Shown here one piece after another: positions 6,242 through 14,237 of a stretch of 17,563 bases of DNA. The DNA is from Pseudazoarcus pumilus_A. Its GTDB lineage: Bacteria; Pseudomonadota; Gammaproteobacteria; Burkholderiales; Rhodocyclaceae. Under the pieces are notes generated by a model. That model saw only the letters and a program-made list of their open reading frames with translations, did not search any database and was not told the DNA's origin. Made by a program: the position numbers and the translations under genes. Each line of letters begins with the position of its first letter. Position 1 is the stretch's first letter. The DNA lies in NCBI GenBank assembly GCA_033837965.1, contig JAJLLM010000155.1, forward strand, positions 1 to 17,563, read 5' to 3'.

Positions 6242-9200
6242 CAGTTCAGCTCCATTCCGATCATCCAGCCTCCCTCACGGTCGTACAGGCTGCCGGACAG
6301 GCCTTGCTGATACTCGGCGCGCACCGAGAAACGGCCTCGATAGGCGCTGTAGTGATCGTCCTTGATCCACGACTGCCAGCGTACGCCGACGCCCATGCGC
6401 AGGTCCTGACGGTCATCCAGCGCTGAGCCCTGCACCATGACGTAAGGCATCAGCGTATGAGCACCGGCCAGCGGCAGCTTGAAGGTACGGCCATGCTGAT
6501 AGCGCAGCAAGAGCAGGCGCTCGTGTTCGCGCACGAACCAGGCCGCATCGAGATAGAGCGAACGCTCCGACCACACCGATTCGGTGGGCCGCCAGTCATT
6601 ACGGTATTCCCCCTGATCGAGGAACGAGGCCGTGGCGCGCAGCAGCAAGTCGGCGCCGCGCCCGCCTCCCTGGTCGAGATTCCGCTCGTAATAAAGCTCG
6701 GCGTAGAGGTTGATGTTCTGGTCCTGCCAGGGCTTCACGCGCATGCCGAGGCCGATACCCATGGCGTCGCCGTAGTCGCTGCGGGACGGGCCGGAAGTCA
6801 GCACCCGGCCATAGAGGGCGCGGTTGGTGGCGTTGCCGTCCTGATCTTCCAGCAAATGGTCCCACATCGCGACCTGATAGTTCTGTCCCGCTACGGGCTG
6901 ATCCGCGCCAGCCACGCTGTAGGGCGACCAGGTGCTGGCCAGGGTGCGGCTGTCGCGGCGCGCCTGTGTCTCGTGCGCGCGGCGCATGGCATAGCGCCGG
7001 TCGGCGAGCCAGGCGGGCGTTTCGGTGGCCACCATCAGTGCGTCTTGCTGCAGATCGATGGCATCGCGCATGGCGGGCCGTGCGAGCACGTCCTTGCCCT
7101 GCTCCATGTACCGCAGCGAAAGCGCCTCGGGTACGCGGATATCGGCCGGGTAATCGACTCGCGCACGCTCGAGATGCGGGATGGCGGCAAGCCGCATCCG
7201 GCGCTGTTCGTGTGCGGCCAGCCGCAAGGCGTAGTCGAGGCGATACCGCGGCGTATTCGCGTCCAGCTCGACACTGCGCCCCAACCACTCGAGACCGGCC
7301 TCAGGTTCGCCGACGGCAAAGGCGGTGCCTGCCGCGTCGTAGTAATTCGCCGCCGTGGGCGCAAGTGCGATGGCCTTGCGCTCGCGCTGCAGTGCGAGAT
7401 CGTCCTGCCCGCGAGCCAGCGCGATGACGGCACCCAGCCGCTGCACTTCGGCGGAGGTTTCGCGCTCGGTGTCGGACAGCGAACGCCAGTAGGTGTCGGC
7501 CACGTCGAGCTGTGCGACGCCGAGGGCGCTGCGCGCAGCGGCCAGCCGGTCATCGCGGCCGAGGGTCTCGAGCGGCTGCTCGCGCCAGATCGCGTAGGCC
7601 CCCGCATCGTCACCGGAGGCTTGCAAGGCATAGGCCAGGGCACGACGCTCGGAGACGGCGCCAGCCTGAATGGCCGCGCGGTAATGCACCACCGCCACGC
7701 CCGGCCGCTTCGGATCGGCACAGCGGGCCAGCGCGATTTCTTCGGCCGCCAGGCGGTCGCCCTGCGGAATCCACCCGGCGATGGCGTCGCAGCGCCCAGC
7801 ATCGGCCAGACGCACCAGCACCTGGGCGCGCTCAGCACGCGGCAGACGGGGCAGCACACGTTGCACAAACGCCTGGTCGGGCACGCTGCCCGAAGCGATC
7901 ACCAGCGTCACCAGCCGTTCCACGGAACGGGCGCGCAAGCGCTCTGGATGGCGCGAGAACGCCTCCTCGAGCAGCGCGCGGGCTTCGCGCTCACGCGACT
8001 GGCGGACCAGCAGGAAAGAGGCCTGATCCAGCGCGTCCGCATCACCGGTCTGGCGGTAGTAGGTCAGCCATGCGTCTGCGGCAGCGGCGTCACCGAGGCT
8101 TTGCAGCACTTCTGCGCGCAGTTTCGTCTGGGGCGGGCTGACCGGCTGGGTGTCCAGCCAGCGCAAGGCACGGCGAGGTTCGCCGGACGCGCGCCACAGG
8201 GCAACCACGCGTTCCTGCTGCAAGGCGGTCCATGGCGCCGGCAGGCGGCGTCCGGCCAGCAACTCGACATCTCCAACGCGTTCGGCCAGCACCAGCCAGC
8301 GCTGCGGATCTTCTGCCGGATCACAGGCCTCGAGGCGGGCACGTGCCCGCACCCGGTCCCGCCGCTGCAGCCATTCGGCAGTTTCGAGGCACGGACGCCG
8401 GAGCGCATCGGCCGTGCGCTCGACGAGCCCGACGTCGCCGCTCTGACGGCCCAGCTCCCACAGCACCATCTGATCGCTCTGGCTGGCGTCCTTCTCGAGC
8501 GGCGCCAGCCAGCGCAAGGCCTGCCGCGGCTGTCCGGCGGCAATCGCCCGCTCGGCCGCAATGCGGCGCAACTCGGTGGCTGCGGCGGCACTCGGCGCAA
8601 CGGCCAGCACACGCTCCAGACCCGACGGGTCGCCCAGGCGGGCATACGCCAGGCCAAGACGACGCCAGTCTTCGTCGTTGAGCGAACGGCTATCCAGCAA
8701 AGGGGAAAGTTCACGGACCACGCCTTGAGAATCACCGCGAAGTTCGTCAAACACCCCGCGCCAGCGCGCCAGTGCAATGGCGTCCACGCCGCCGAGAGAA
8801 GCCAGCCATGCACGCGCAGCGTCCGGCCCCTGGCGCTCCTGCAAGGCCATGCTGTAGGCCTGCCACAAGCGTGTGCGCCGCTCCGGTGCGGTGTCGGCCA
8901 GCCAGCCGGACACGCGCTCCGCGCCGGGGTCTTGCTGGGCAATCCAGCGCATTCGCGTCTCGAACACCAGGGCAGCGACGGCAGCAGAGTCGGCCAGCGA
9001 TGCAGCCTCCTGCAAGGCTTCACCATAGCGCCCCTGGCGCGCCAGGGCATCCACCAGCAAAGCGCGCGCGTCCTGGTTGGCGGGCACACGCTCGAGCAGG
9101 AAGCGGGTCACCGATTCAACCTCCTGCCAGTCCTCGCGTGTCGCGGCCTGCCAGGCGCGCGACATGAAGGGGTGACTGATGAACCGTTGCGATTCGGTCA

Positions 9201-9279
9201 GGCCGTCGTCGGCGAAGGCCGCGGGGGCGATGGCGAGCAAAGCAAGGCAGAGTGCCGCCGGTTTCACAATGCGCTTCAC
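6238..9279 (-). CDS. nfrA: NfrA-like outer-membrane polysaccharide exporter / phage N4 receptor protein
   Basis: This 1013-residue protein has signal peptide 1-23 (cleavage after AFA), then some 750 residues of alpha-helical TPR-type repeats (for example QDARALLVDALARQGRYGEALQEA near the N-terminus). The conserved NfrA C-terminal region follows, and from about 805 alternating beta strands run to a terminal Trp (GMELNW), the outer-membrane-barrel end signature. This is the order in E. coli NfrA, the outer-membrane protein needed for phage N4 adsorption and for secretion of the N4 glycan receptor. The start is GTG at 9277-9279, with GGAGGAA 8 nt upstream and a 4-nt overlap with the nfrB stop; its own stop overlaps the DUF4434 start by 4 nt. 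The length is close to the E. coli protein. Export of the polymer made by NfrB is inferred from the family. Confidence 0.9.
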   Translation of the reverse strand: MKRIVKPAALCLALLAIAPAAFADDGLTESQRFISHPFMSRAWQAATREDWQEVESVTRFLLERVPANQDARALLVDALARQGRYGEALQEAASLADSAAVAALVFETRMRWIAQQDPGAERVSGWLADTAPERRTRLWQAYSMALQERQGPDAARAWLASLGGVDAIALARWRGVFDELRGDSQGVVRELSPLLDSRSLNDEDWRRLGLAYARLGDPSGLERVLAVAPSAAAATELRRIAAERAIAAGQPRQALRWLAPLEKDASQSDQMVLWELGRQSGDVGLVERTADALRRPCLETAEWLQRRDRVRARARLEACDPAEDPQRWLVLAERVGDVELLAGRRLPAPWTALQQERVVALWRASGEPRRALRWLDTQPVSPPQTKLRAEVLQSLGDAAAADAWLTYYRQTGDADALDQASFLLVRQSREREARALLEEAFSRHPERLRARSVERLVTLVIASGSVPDQAFVQRVLPRLPRAERAQVLVRLADAGRCDAIAGWIPQGDRLAAEEIALARCADPKRPGVAVVHYRAAIQAGAVSERRALAYALQASGDDAGAYAIWREQPLETLGRDDRLAAARSALGVAQLDVADTYWRSLSDTERETSAEVQRLGAVIALARGQDDLALQRERKAIALAPTAANYYDAAGTAFAVGEPEAGLEWLGRSVELDANTPRYRLDYALRLAAHEQRRMRLAAIPHLERARVDYPADIRVPEALSLRYMEQGKDVLARPAMRDAIDLQQDALMVATETPAWLADRRYAMRRAHETQARRDSRTLASTWSPYSVAGADQPVAGQNYQVAMWDHLLEDQDGNATNRALYGRVLTSGPSRSDYGDAMGIGLGMRVKPWQDQNINLYAELYYERNLDQGGGRGADLLLRATASFLDQGEYRNDWRPTESVWSERSLYLDAAWFVREHERLLLLRYQHGRTFKLPLAGAHTLMPYVMVQGSALDDRQDLRMGVGVRWQSWIKDDHYSAYRGRFSVRAEYQQGLSGSLYDREGGWMIGMELNW

Positions 9280-11450
9280 GTGCTGCGTTCCTCCAGCATC
9301 CGGTTTGCTTCTGCCTGCTGATCAAGCTGCTCCTGCAGGGCCTGTCGCAGCAGTTCCGGGCTGATCAGCCCACGCTGGACGAGGTAGTCGCCCAGCGACT
9401 GCGTCTCCGGGTCGTAATCGAACATGGCCTGCGCAAACAGGGTGGCAGGCAACATGCCCAGCTCCTGCACGAGGTCACCGAGCAGGACCTGGTGACGGAA
9501 ATAACGCTCCAGCGCCGCGTCGTCACCACGCAAGGCCTCCAGACGCTCGAACCCCGCGCGCGGGTCTTCATTCTGACTGCGCGCATACCAGTAGCGCAGC
9601 CCGACGGTGACCCGCCCTTGCGGCGCGATACGACACATCACCGGCCGCTTGAGCTGGCGGCTGATGGCGCCGATCGACACCTGAGTGAGTGCGCGTTCGC
9701 TGGCGAGCACCAGTGTCTTGCCGGTTTCGGCCACCGGCACTACGCAGTAACGCAAGGCAAGACGCCGCGGAAAGGCTCGGATCATGCCGGCATCGAGCGC
9801 GAATGGATCCAGCGGCTGCCACTCGAGGCCGGCCTGTTCGGCCAGCACCTGCGCGAGCTGGTGGCTGTGAATCCAGCCCCGCGCCAGCATTTCGCGACCG
9901 AAACGACGACCGCCGGTGGCGACCAGCACTTCTTCGAGCTGCGATTCGGTGATCGCCCCGAGCGCGATCAGGCGGCGACCGATGGGCATCTGACGCGGCC
10001 GCCCGATGGTCGGAAACTCATGATCGGTCTTGTCCCATGCCACGCGGCGGGGATCCCCTTCCCGCAGCACCTGACGGATGGCGCGCAGGTTGGCAAAAAA
10101 GTTCACCACGTTGCTCCAGAGCATGCGCGGCGCCGACAACAGCCCCTGCCCCAGCCCGTAGTATTCGGTGACGAAGTAGAAGCGCTGGAACAGACGGTTC
10201 AGCAGCAGGAAGCCGTTGATGATGAGCAAGGTCTGCAGCACCGTATCGCCCTCCAGCAGCGAGGCAAAACGCCAGCCATCGACGAACAGTGCGGTGGCCG
10301 CCCACATGGCCAGCACCACGAACAGCACGATATTGACCATCAGGCCGATCAGGTTGGTCAGGCCACCGCGACGATCACGCCACAGGAAGTAGTTCATCAG
10401 CGGGCGGTCGCTCCAGCCCATTCGGCTGATGCCCTGGAACACGATGCCGATGATCCAGCGCGACTTCTGACGCACCGCCTGCTGGAAGTTGCGCGGAAAA
10501 TGCTCGCGCACGCAGATCACGTTGCCGCCACGCGGTGACGCACCAAAGCTGTGTTCGCGGGTGATCGCATAGCGCGGGTCGCGCACCAGATAGCGCGCAA
10601 AGATGCCGGTCATGCCCTTCTCCGACAGGCGCATGCCGATTTCGTAGTCTTCGGTGAGGCTCTGCACGTCAAAGGCAACGCCGTCGCTGTCCTGCAACAG
10701 CGAAATGATCGCGCGCCGGCTGAAACAGGTACCCACGCCGGCGCTCGGCACCTGGCCCAGCAACGCCTCACGCACGACGATGTCCTTGCCATGCTGTTCG
10801 GCGAACTCATCGACGTAGTGCCCACCGGAGAACTCGTACCAGCGCGGCGCATACGGGTAGACCGGTACCTGGATCAGGTCCTTGCGCGGCAGCAGGTAAT
10901 TGAACAGGCGCAGTTCGAGCGGCGAGATCACATCCTCTGCGTCATGCAGCACAAAGCCGGCAAAGGTCACCGCCGCGGCCTTCTCGAAGCTCAGGATCCC
11001 GTCGATGACGTTGTTCAGACAGTCGGCCTTGCTGGTCGGTCCGGGGCGCGCGCACACGACCTTGTGCACGTTGGGATAACGCAGGCACACCTCGTCCACC
11101 TCTGCCTGTGTCTCCGGATCATTCGGATAGGTGCCGATGAAGATCTGGTAGTTCTCGTAGTCCAGCGTACTGGCGGCCAGCTGCGCCATGTTGCCGACCA
11201 CGCCCACCTCGCGCCAGGCCGGCACCATGATCGCCAACGGCTTCTCGGGTGTGTCGAACAGGCGCTGCTCGTCCGCCTTGGCGTTGTTCCGGTACACGCT
11301 GACGGAGCGCCACAGGCGTCGCGACCAGTAGGCGATGTCCACCAGCAGATCATCGATCCCGAGCACCAGCAGGGCACAGGCCAGTACGAATGCCAGCCAT
11401 TTGAAGCCCAGCAAGAAGTAGGTCAGCCAGAGGGCTGCCTCATAGCTCAT
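9276..11450 (-). CDS. nfrB: NfrB-like GT2 polysaccharide synthase with MshEN c-di-GMP-binding motifs
   Basis: This 724-residue inner-membrane glycosyltransferase has transmembrane segments near 8-31, 363-392 and 404-420 around a cytosolic GT2 domain. Processive-synthase residues are visible: HDAED (169-173), the catalytic-base region TEDYE (266-270) and QKSRW (328-332, QxxRW). After residue 485 come MshEN-type motifs: a degenerate copy at 490-512, a full copy RFGREMLARG...Q at 516-539, and a second pair near 657-680 and 685-708. MshEN motifs bind c-di-GMP. In E. coli NfrB is c-di-GMP-activated and, with WecB and NfrA, makes a ManNAc polymer used as receptor by phage N4. The ATG overlaps the upstream wecB stop (ATGA) and has little Shine-Dalgarno of its own, so translation probably depends on coupling. 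Confidence 0.92.
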   Translation of the reverse strand: MSYEAALWLTYFLLGFKWLAFVLACALLVLGIDDLLVDIAYWSRRLWRSVSVYRNNAKADEQRLFDTPEKPLAIMVPAWREVGVVGNMAQLAASTLDYENYQIFIGTYPNDPETQAEVDEVCLRYPNVHKVVCARPGPTSKADCLNNVIDGILSFEKAAAVTFAGFVLHDAEDVISPLELRLFNYLLPRKDLIQVPVYPYAPRWYEFSGGHYVDEFAEQHGKDIVVREALLGQVPSAGVGTCFSRRAIISLLQDSDGVAFDVQSLTEDYEIGMRLSEKGMTGIFARYLVRDPRYAITREHSFGASPRGGNVICVREHFPRNFQQAVRQKSRWIIGIVFQGISRMGWSDRPLMNYFLWRDRRGGLTNLIGLMVNIVLFVVLAMWAATALFVDGWRFASLLEGDTVLQTLLIINGFLLLNRLFQRFYFVTEYYGLGQGLLSAPRMLWSNVVNFFANLRAIRQVLREGDPRRVAWDKTDHEFPTIGRPRQMPIGRRLIALGAITESQLEEVLVATGGRRFGREMLARGWIHSHQLAQVLAEQAGLEWQPLDPFALDAGMIRAFPRRLALRYCVVPVAETGKTLVLASERALTQVSIGAISRQLKRPVMCRIAPQGRVTVGLRYWYARSQNEDPRAGFERLEALRGDDAALERYFRHQVLLGDLVQELGMLPATLFAQAMFDYDPETQSLGDYLVQRGLISPELLRQALQEQLDQQAEANRMLEERST

Positions 11451-12595
11451 GCCGCTGCCTGCCGGGCGTATTCAAGCCAATGAACCACATGGTCGGCGAT
11501 GTATTGCGCCGCCCGACCATCGCCGAAGGGATTTCCCGCGGCACTCATGGCTTGATACGTAGCGGCGTCATCCAGCACCGCACAGGTATGCTCGAAGAGG
11601 CCCTGCTCGGTCACACCGGCCACGCGGATCGCACCACAGGCCTGCGCCTCCGGCCGCTCGGTGTTGTCGCGCATGACAATCACCGGTTTACCCAGTGTCG
11701 GCGCTTCTTCCTGGATACCGCCGGAATCCGTCAGGATCAGGTGGGAACGGTCCATCGCCCACACGAACTCGCGGTAATCCAGCGGCGCCACCAAGTGCAG
11801 GTTCGGGATATCGCCGAGCAGCGGATAGACCGCCCGCTGCACTCCGGGGTTGAGGTGAACCGGGTACATGAAATCGATGTCCGGATAGCGCTCGGCCAAT
11901 CGCCGCAACGCGTGGCAGATGGCTTCCAGTCCGCGCCCGAAACTCTCGCGCCGGTGTCCGGTGATGAGCACCATGCGGGCCTCTTCACGCAGCACCGAAA
12001 GTGCTGAATCGGGGCCAGGCTGCCAGCCGCTGGCATGCAGGCGCTCACGCATCCACAGCAGCGCGTCGATCACCGTATTGCCGGTGACGTAAATACGATC
12101 GACCGGCACCTGTTCCCGCACAAGATTGTCTCTGGCGCCAGCAGTGGGTGCGAAATGCAGATCTGCCAGTACGGCCGTGAGCTTGCGATTGGCCTCTTCG
12201 GGCCAAGGCGAATACAGGTTGCCAGTGCGCAGACCGGCCTCGACATGGCCGACCGGAATCTTGCGATGAAAGGCCGCCAGCGTAGCGATGAAACAGGTGG
12301 TGGTATCACCGTGCACCAGCACGATGTCGGGCCGATGGCGCTCATAGGCGGCATCGAGGCCCGCGATGAGATGTCCCGAAAGCTGGTTGATGGTCTGACC
12401 CGGCTGCATCACGGCCAGATCTTCATCGGGAACGATGCCGAAAGCGTCCAGCACCTGATCGAGCATTTCGCGGTGCTGACCGGTGACGCATACCCTGAGG
12501 GAGATTTCCGGATGCCGCGCGAAGGCATCCACCAGCGGACACATCTTGATGGCCTCCGGGCGCGTCCCGAAGACCAGCATCACCACCAACGCCAT
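11447..12595 (-). CDS. wecB: Non-hydrolysing UDP-N-acetylglucosamine 2-epimerase
   Basis: This 382-residue cytosolic enzyme interconverts UDP-GlcNAc and UDP-ManNAc. Family residues are all present: VFGTRPEAIK (8-17), HGDTTT (95-100) with Asp97, GHVEAGLRT (116-124) with Glu119, PEEANRK (132-138), ITGHRRESFG (211-220) with His214, PVHLNP (245-250) and the UDP-binding run DSGGIQEE (290-297). The length is normal. The start at 12595 has GAGG 5 nt upstream; an internal ATG six codons in would cut into the first strand. It is the first gene of the operon and overlaps nfrB by 4 nt, so its product probably feeds that synthase. No wecC-like dehydrogenase or antigen-biosynthesis gene is in the window, which fits use of UDP-ManNAc itself. 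Confidence 0.95.
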   Translation of the reverse strand: MALVVMLVFGTRPEAIKMCPLVDAFARHPEISLRVCVTGQHREMLDQVLDAFGIVPDEDLAVMQPGQTINQLSGHLIAGLDAAYERHRPDIVLVHGDTTTCFIATLAAFHRKIPVGHVEAGLRTGNLYSPWPEEANRKLTAVLADLHFAPTAGARDNLVREQVPVDRIYVTGNTVIDALLWMRERLHASGWQPGPDSALSVLREEARMVLITGHRRESFGRGLEAICHALRRLAERYPDIDFMYPVHLNPGVQRAVYPLLGDIPNLHLVAPLDYREFVWAMDRSHLILTDSGGIQEEAPTLGKPVIVMRDNTERPEAQACGAIRVAGVTEQGLFEHTCAVLDDAATYQAMSAAGNPFGDGRAAQYIADHVVHWLEYARQAAA

Positions 12596-12986
12596 ACGCC
12601 CCTCACATCAGATCCACACGAGAGCCTGCCGGAACCTGTCAGGGGAAAACTGGATCTGCGCGACCACTGGCTGAAAGAGGATGGCGGAGCATGAACCGGA
12701 TGCCTGACCGACTGCTGCCTGCTACGTGCTGCGGCAACCGAGGGCATTTTACGTCAAGAACTCCTCGTTCCAAGGCCCGGCAGCATCACGCCCGAGACGA
12801 AGTGCGCTGACGGCATCAGAAGCCGGGCGACTCGTCGCCAGGTCAGCCCACTCGCAAGCTTCCGCATGTCCGGAACCTTTGAGCGAAGCAATGAACGCAG
12901 TGCTTGCCGGTTGGTCGCATGAGTGCAGGCGGCTCGCCGGTATCGCGGTCAGGGCAGCCAGACCATCATTCAGAGAGGACCCATCC
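12596..12986. promoter_or_regulatory. Divergent intergenic region with a candidate wecB-operon promoter and structured leader
   Basis: This 391-nt non-coding gap separates wecB (minus) from the FMN reductase (plus). On the minus strand TTGGAA (complement of 12768-12773) and TAAAAT (complement of 12746-12751) are 16 nt apart and match four and five of six sigma-70 consensus bases. Use of this promoter would give a leader of about 140 nt. In that leader, cagatcca (12609-12616) and tggatctg (12651-12658) are perfect 8-bp inverted arms around smaller CCTG/CAGG hairpins. I see no ops/JUMPstart element (GGCGGTAG). The plus-strand promoter for the reductase was not identified. Open frames across this gap look like composition shadows. 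Confidence 0.4.
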
Positions 12987-13514
12987 ATGAAATTTCTCGG
13001 TATCGCAGGCAGTCTGCGTCGCCATTCCACCAACAAGGGCCTGCTGCGCGCCGCGGCAGCACAACTGCCGGAAGGCGTGAGCATGGAGATCGCCGATCTG
13101 GCCGACGTGCCCTTCTTCAATACCGACCTGAGCGACAAACCGGCCGCCGTGCAGCGCGTGCTGGCGCAGATGGAAGCGGCCGATGCGCTGGTGCTGGCCT
13201 GCACCGAGTACAACTATTCAGTGGCGCCGGCGCTGAAGAACATGCTCGACTGGGCCTCGCGCGAGCCGGACAACCGTCTGCTGGCCGGCAAGCCGGCGGC
13301 GCTGATGGGTGCGGGCGGCGGCATGGGCACTTCGCGGGCGCAATACCACCTGCGGCAGGTCTGCGTGTTTCTCGACCTGCGTGTGCTGAACAAGCCCGAG
13401 GTGTTTGCCAACGCCTTTGCCGGCGCCTTTGACGACCGCGGCAATCTCACCGATGAAAAGCTGCAGGGGCTGATCGGCAAGCAGATGCAGGCGCTGGCCG
13501 AGCGCGCGGGCTGA
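12987..13514 (+). CDS. NADPH-dependent FMN reductase family protein
   Basis: This 175-residue flavodoxin-like protein is of the NADPH-dependent FMN reductase (SsuE/ChrR/azoreductase-like) family, reducing FMN, quinones or metal and azo compounds with NAD(P)H. GSLRRHSTNKGL (8-19) is the FMN-phosphate loop. TEYNYSVAPALKNMLDW (73-89) is the second flavin-binding signature (usually PEYNxSxPxxLKNxxDW), and GAGGGMGTSRAQYHLR (108-123) the third loop. The length is typical. An open frame extends 87 codons upstream, but the ATG at 12987 has GAGAGGA a few nt before it and begins the Rossmann-like strand MKFLGIAGS, so the longer start is rejected. The gene stands alone on its strand, divergent from the polysaccharide operon and convergent with the anti-sigma gene 15 nt away. 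The electron acceptor cannot be told from sequence. Confidence 0.92.
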   Translation: MKFLGIAGSLRRHSTNKGLLRAAAAQLPEGVSMEIADLADVPFFNTDLSDKPAAVQRVLAQMEAADALVLACTEYNYSVAPALKNMLDWASREPDNRLLAGKPAALMGAGGGMGTSRAQYHLRQVCVFLDLRVLNKPEVFANAFAGAFDDRGNLTDEKLQGLIGKQMQALAERAG

Positions 13515-13529
13515 GCCGCGGCCCGGCGC

Positions 13530-14237
13530 TTACCAGAGCTTCACGCAGTGGCCTGACACCACGAAGGCAGAGGGCGTGTCGCCGGCGGCGGCCGGCGCGT
13601 CCTCGATGGACACGCCAAGGCGCGTGACCTTGGCCAGCAGCTCTTCGGAAGTGCCGTCCATCTCGAACACGGTCTGGCCCTCGGGCTGCACGGTGCCGAG
13701 CGGGAAGGCTGCGGCATTGTCGGGCAAGGCCCACAACTGCAGCACCTTGCCGGCCGGTACGGCGACCGGGCGCTTGACGCTGACGAACATGTGACGGCCG
13801 TGACGTGACGAACTGGCCAGCACGGTGGGCACGCCAGCCTCGTCGAGCAGGATGCCGACGTAACCCTTGGTGGGGACTTCGGCCTGCGGCGGCAGCACGG
13901 CGTCGATGCCCGGCGGGTTGAGCCGCAGTAAGGCCACCACCGCGAAGACGCCGAAGGCAAAACCGAGAGCAGGCTGCCACCAGCGGCGCGGGTGCGCCGC
14001 CGGCCGGGCGCCGTCGAGGCGGCGCTCGATGCCTTGCCACACCTGTGACGAGGGGGCGACGGGCGCAACCGACCCGCTGAGCCCGGCGGTGCGGGCTTCC
14101 CATGCCAGCACGGCGGCATCGGCCGCCGGCAGGGTGCGGCGCAGGCGCGTGAAGCGGCGTCGCGCGCGGCTGCTGAGCGTGCCGAAGACGTAGGCGGCAG
14201 CGAGTTTGTCGAGGAGTTCCGGCTTGTCGTAGTTCAT
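13530..14237 (-). CDS. RskA-like membrane anti-sigma factor
   Basis: This 235-residue anti-sigma factor has an N-terminal cytosolic sigma-binding segment (about 5-75, LLDKLAAAYVFGTLSSRARRRFTRL) and one transmembrane helix (about 88-106, PALGFAFGVFAVVALLRL). A periplasmic RskA (anti-sigma-K) domain follows to the end, with KVLQLWALPDN (164-174), FEMDG and the closing SGHCVKLW. There is no HxxxCxxC zinc motif in the N-terminal segment. The start at 14237 has GGAGG 7 nt upstream and overlaps the sigma-factor stop by 4 nt (ATGA), so the pair is translationally coupled. It should hold the sigma factor at the membrane until a periplasmic signal triggers proteolysis; the signal is unknown. The transcript is convergent with the FMN reductase; no hairpin terminator is visible in the 15-nt gap. 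Confidence 0.88.
   Translation of the reverse strand: MNYDKPELLDKLAAAYVFGTLSSRARRRFTRLRRTLPAADAAVLAWEARTAGLSGSVAPVAPSSQVWQGIERRLDGARPAAHPRRWWQPALGFAFGVFAVVALLRLNPPGIDAVLPPQAEVPTKGYVGILLDEAGVPTVLASSSRHGRHMFVSVKRPVAVPAGKVLQLWALPDNAAAFPLGTVQPEGQTVFEMDGTSEELLAKVTRLGVSIEDAPAAAGDTPSAFVVSGHCVKLW

Noticed and set aside
6457..9321. A 954-codon plus-strand open frame antisense to nfrA
   Set aside because: Its translation is low-complexity and Arg/Gln/Gly/His-rich with no domain, while the minus strand encodes a full NfrA with signal peptide and barrel. Long antisense frames are expected in GC-rich coding DNA.
9252..10538. A 428-codon plus-strand open frame antisense to nfrB
   Set aside because: It is a composition shadow; NfrB on the other strand has all GT2 and MshEN motifs.
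12726..12986. N-terminal extension of the FMN reductase
   Set aside because: The 87 extra residues resemble no domain. The start at 12987 has a good Shine-Dalgarno and begins the flavodoxin fold.
12596..12986. ops/JUMPstart antitermination element upstream of the polysaccharide operon
   Set aside because: The GGCGGTAG core was looked for on the minus strand and not found.
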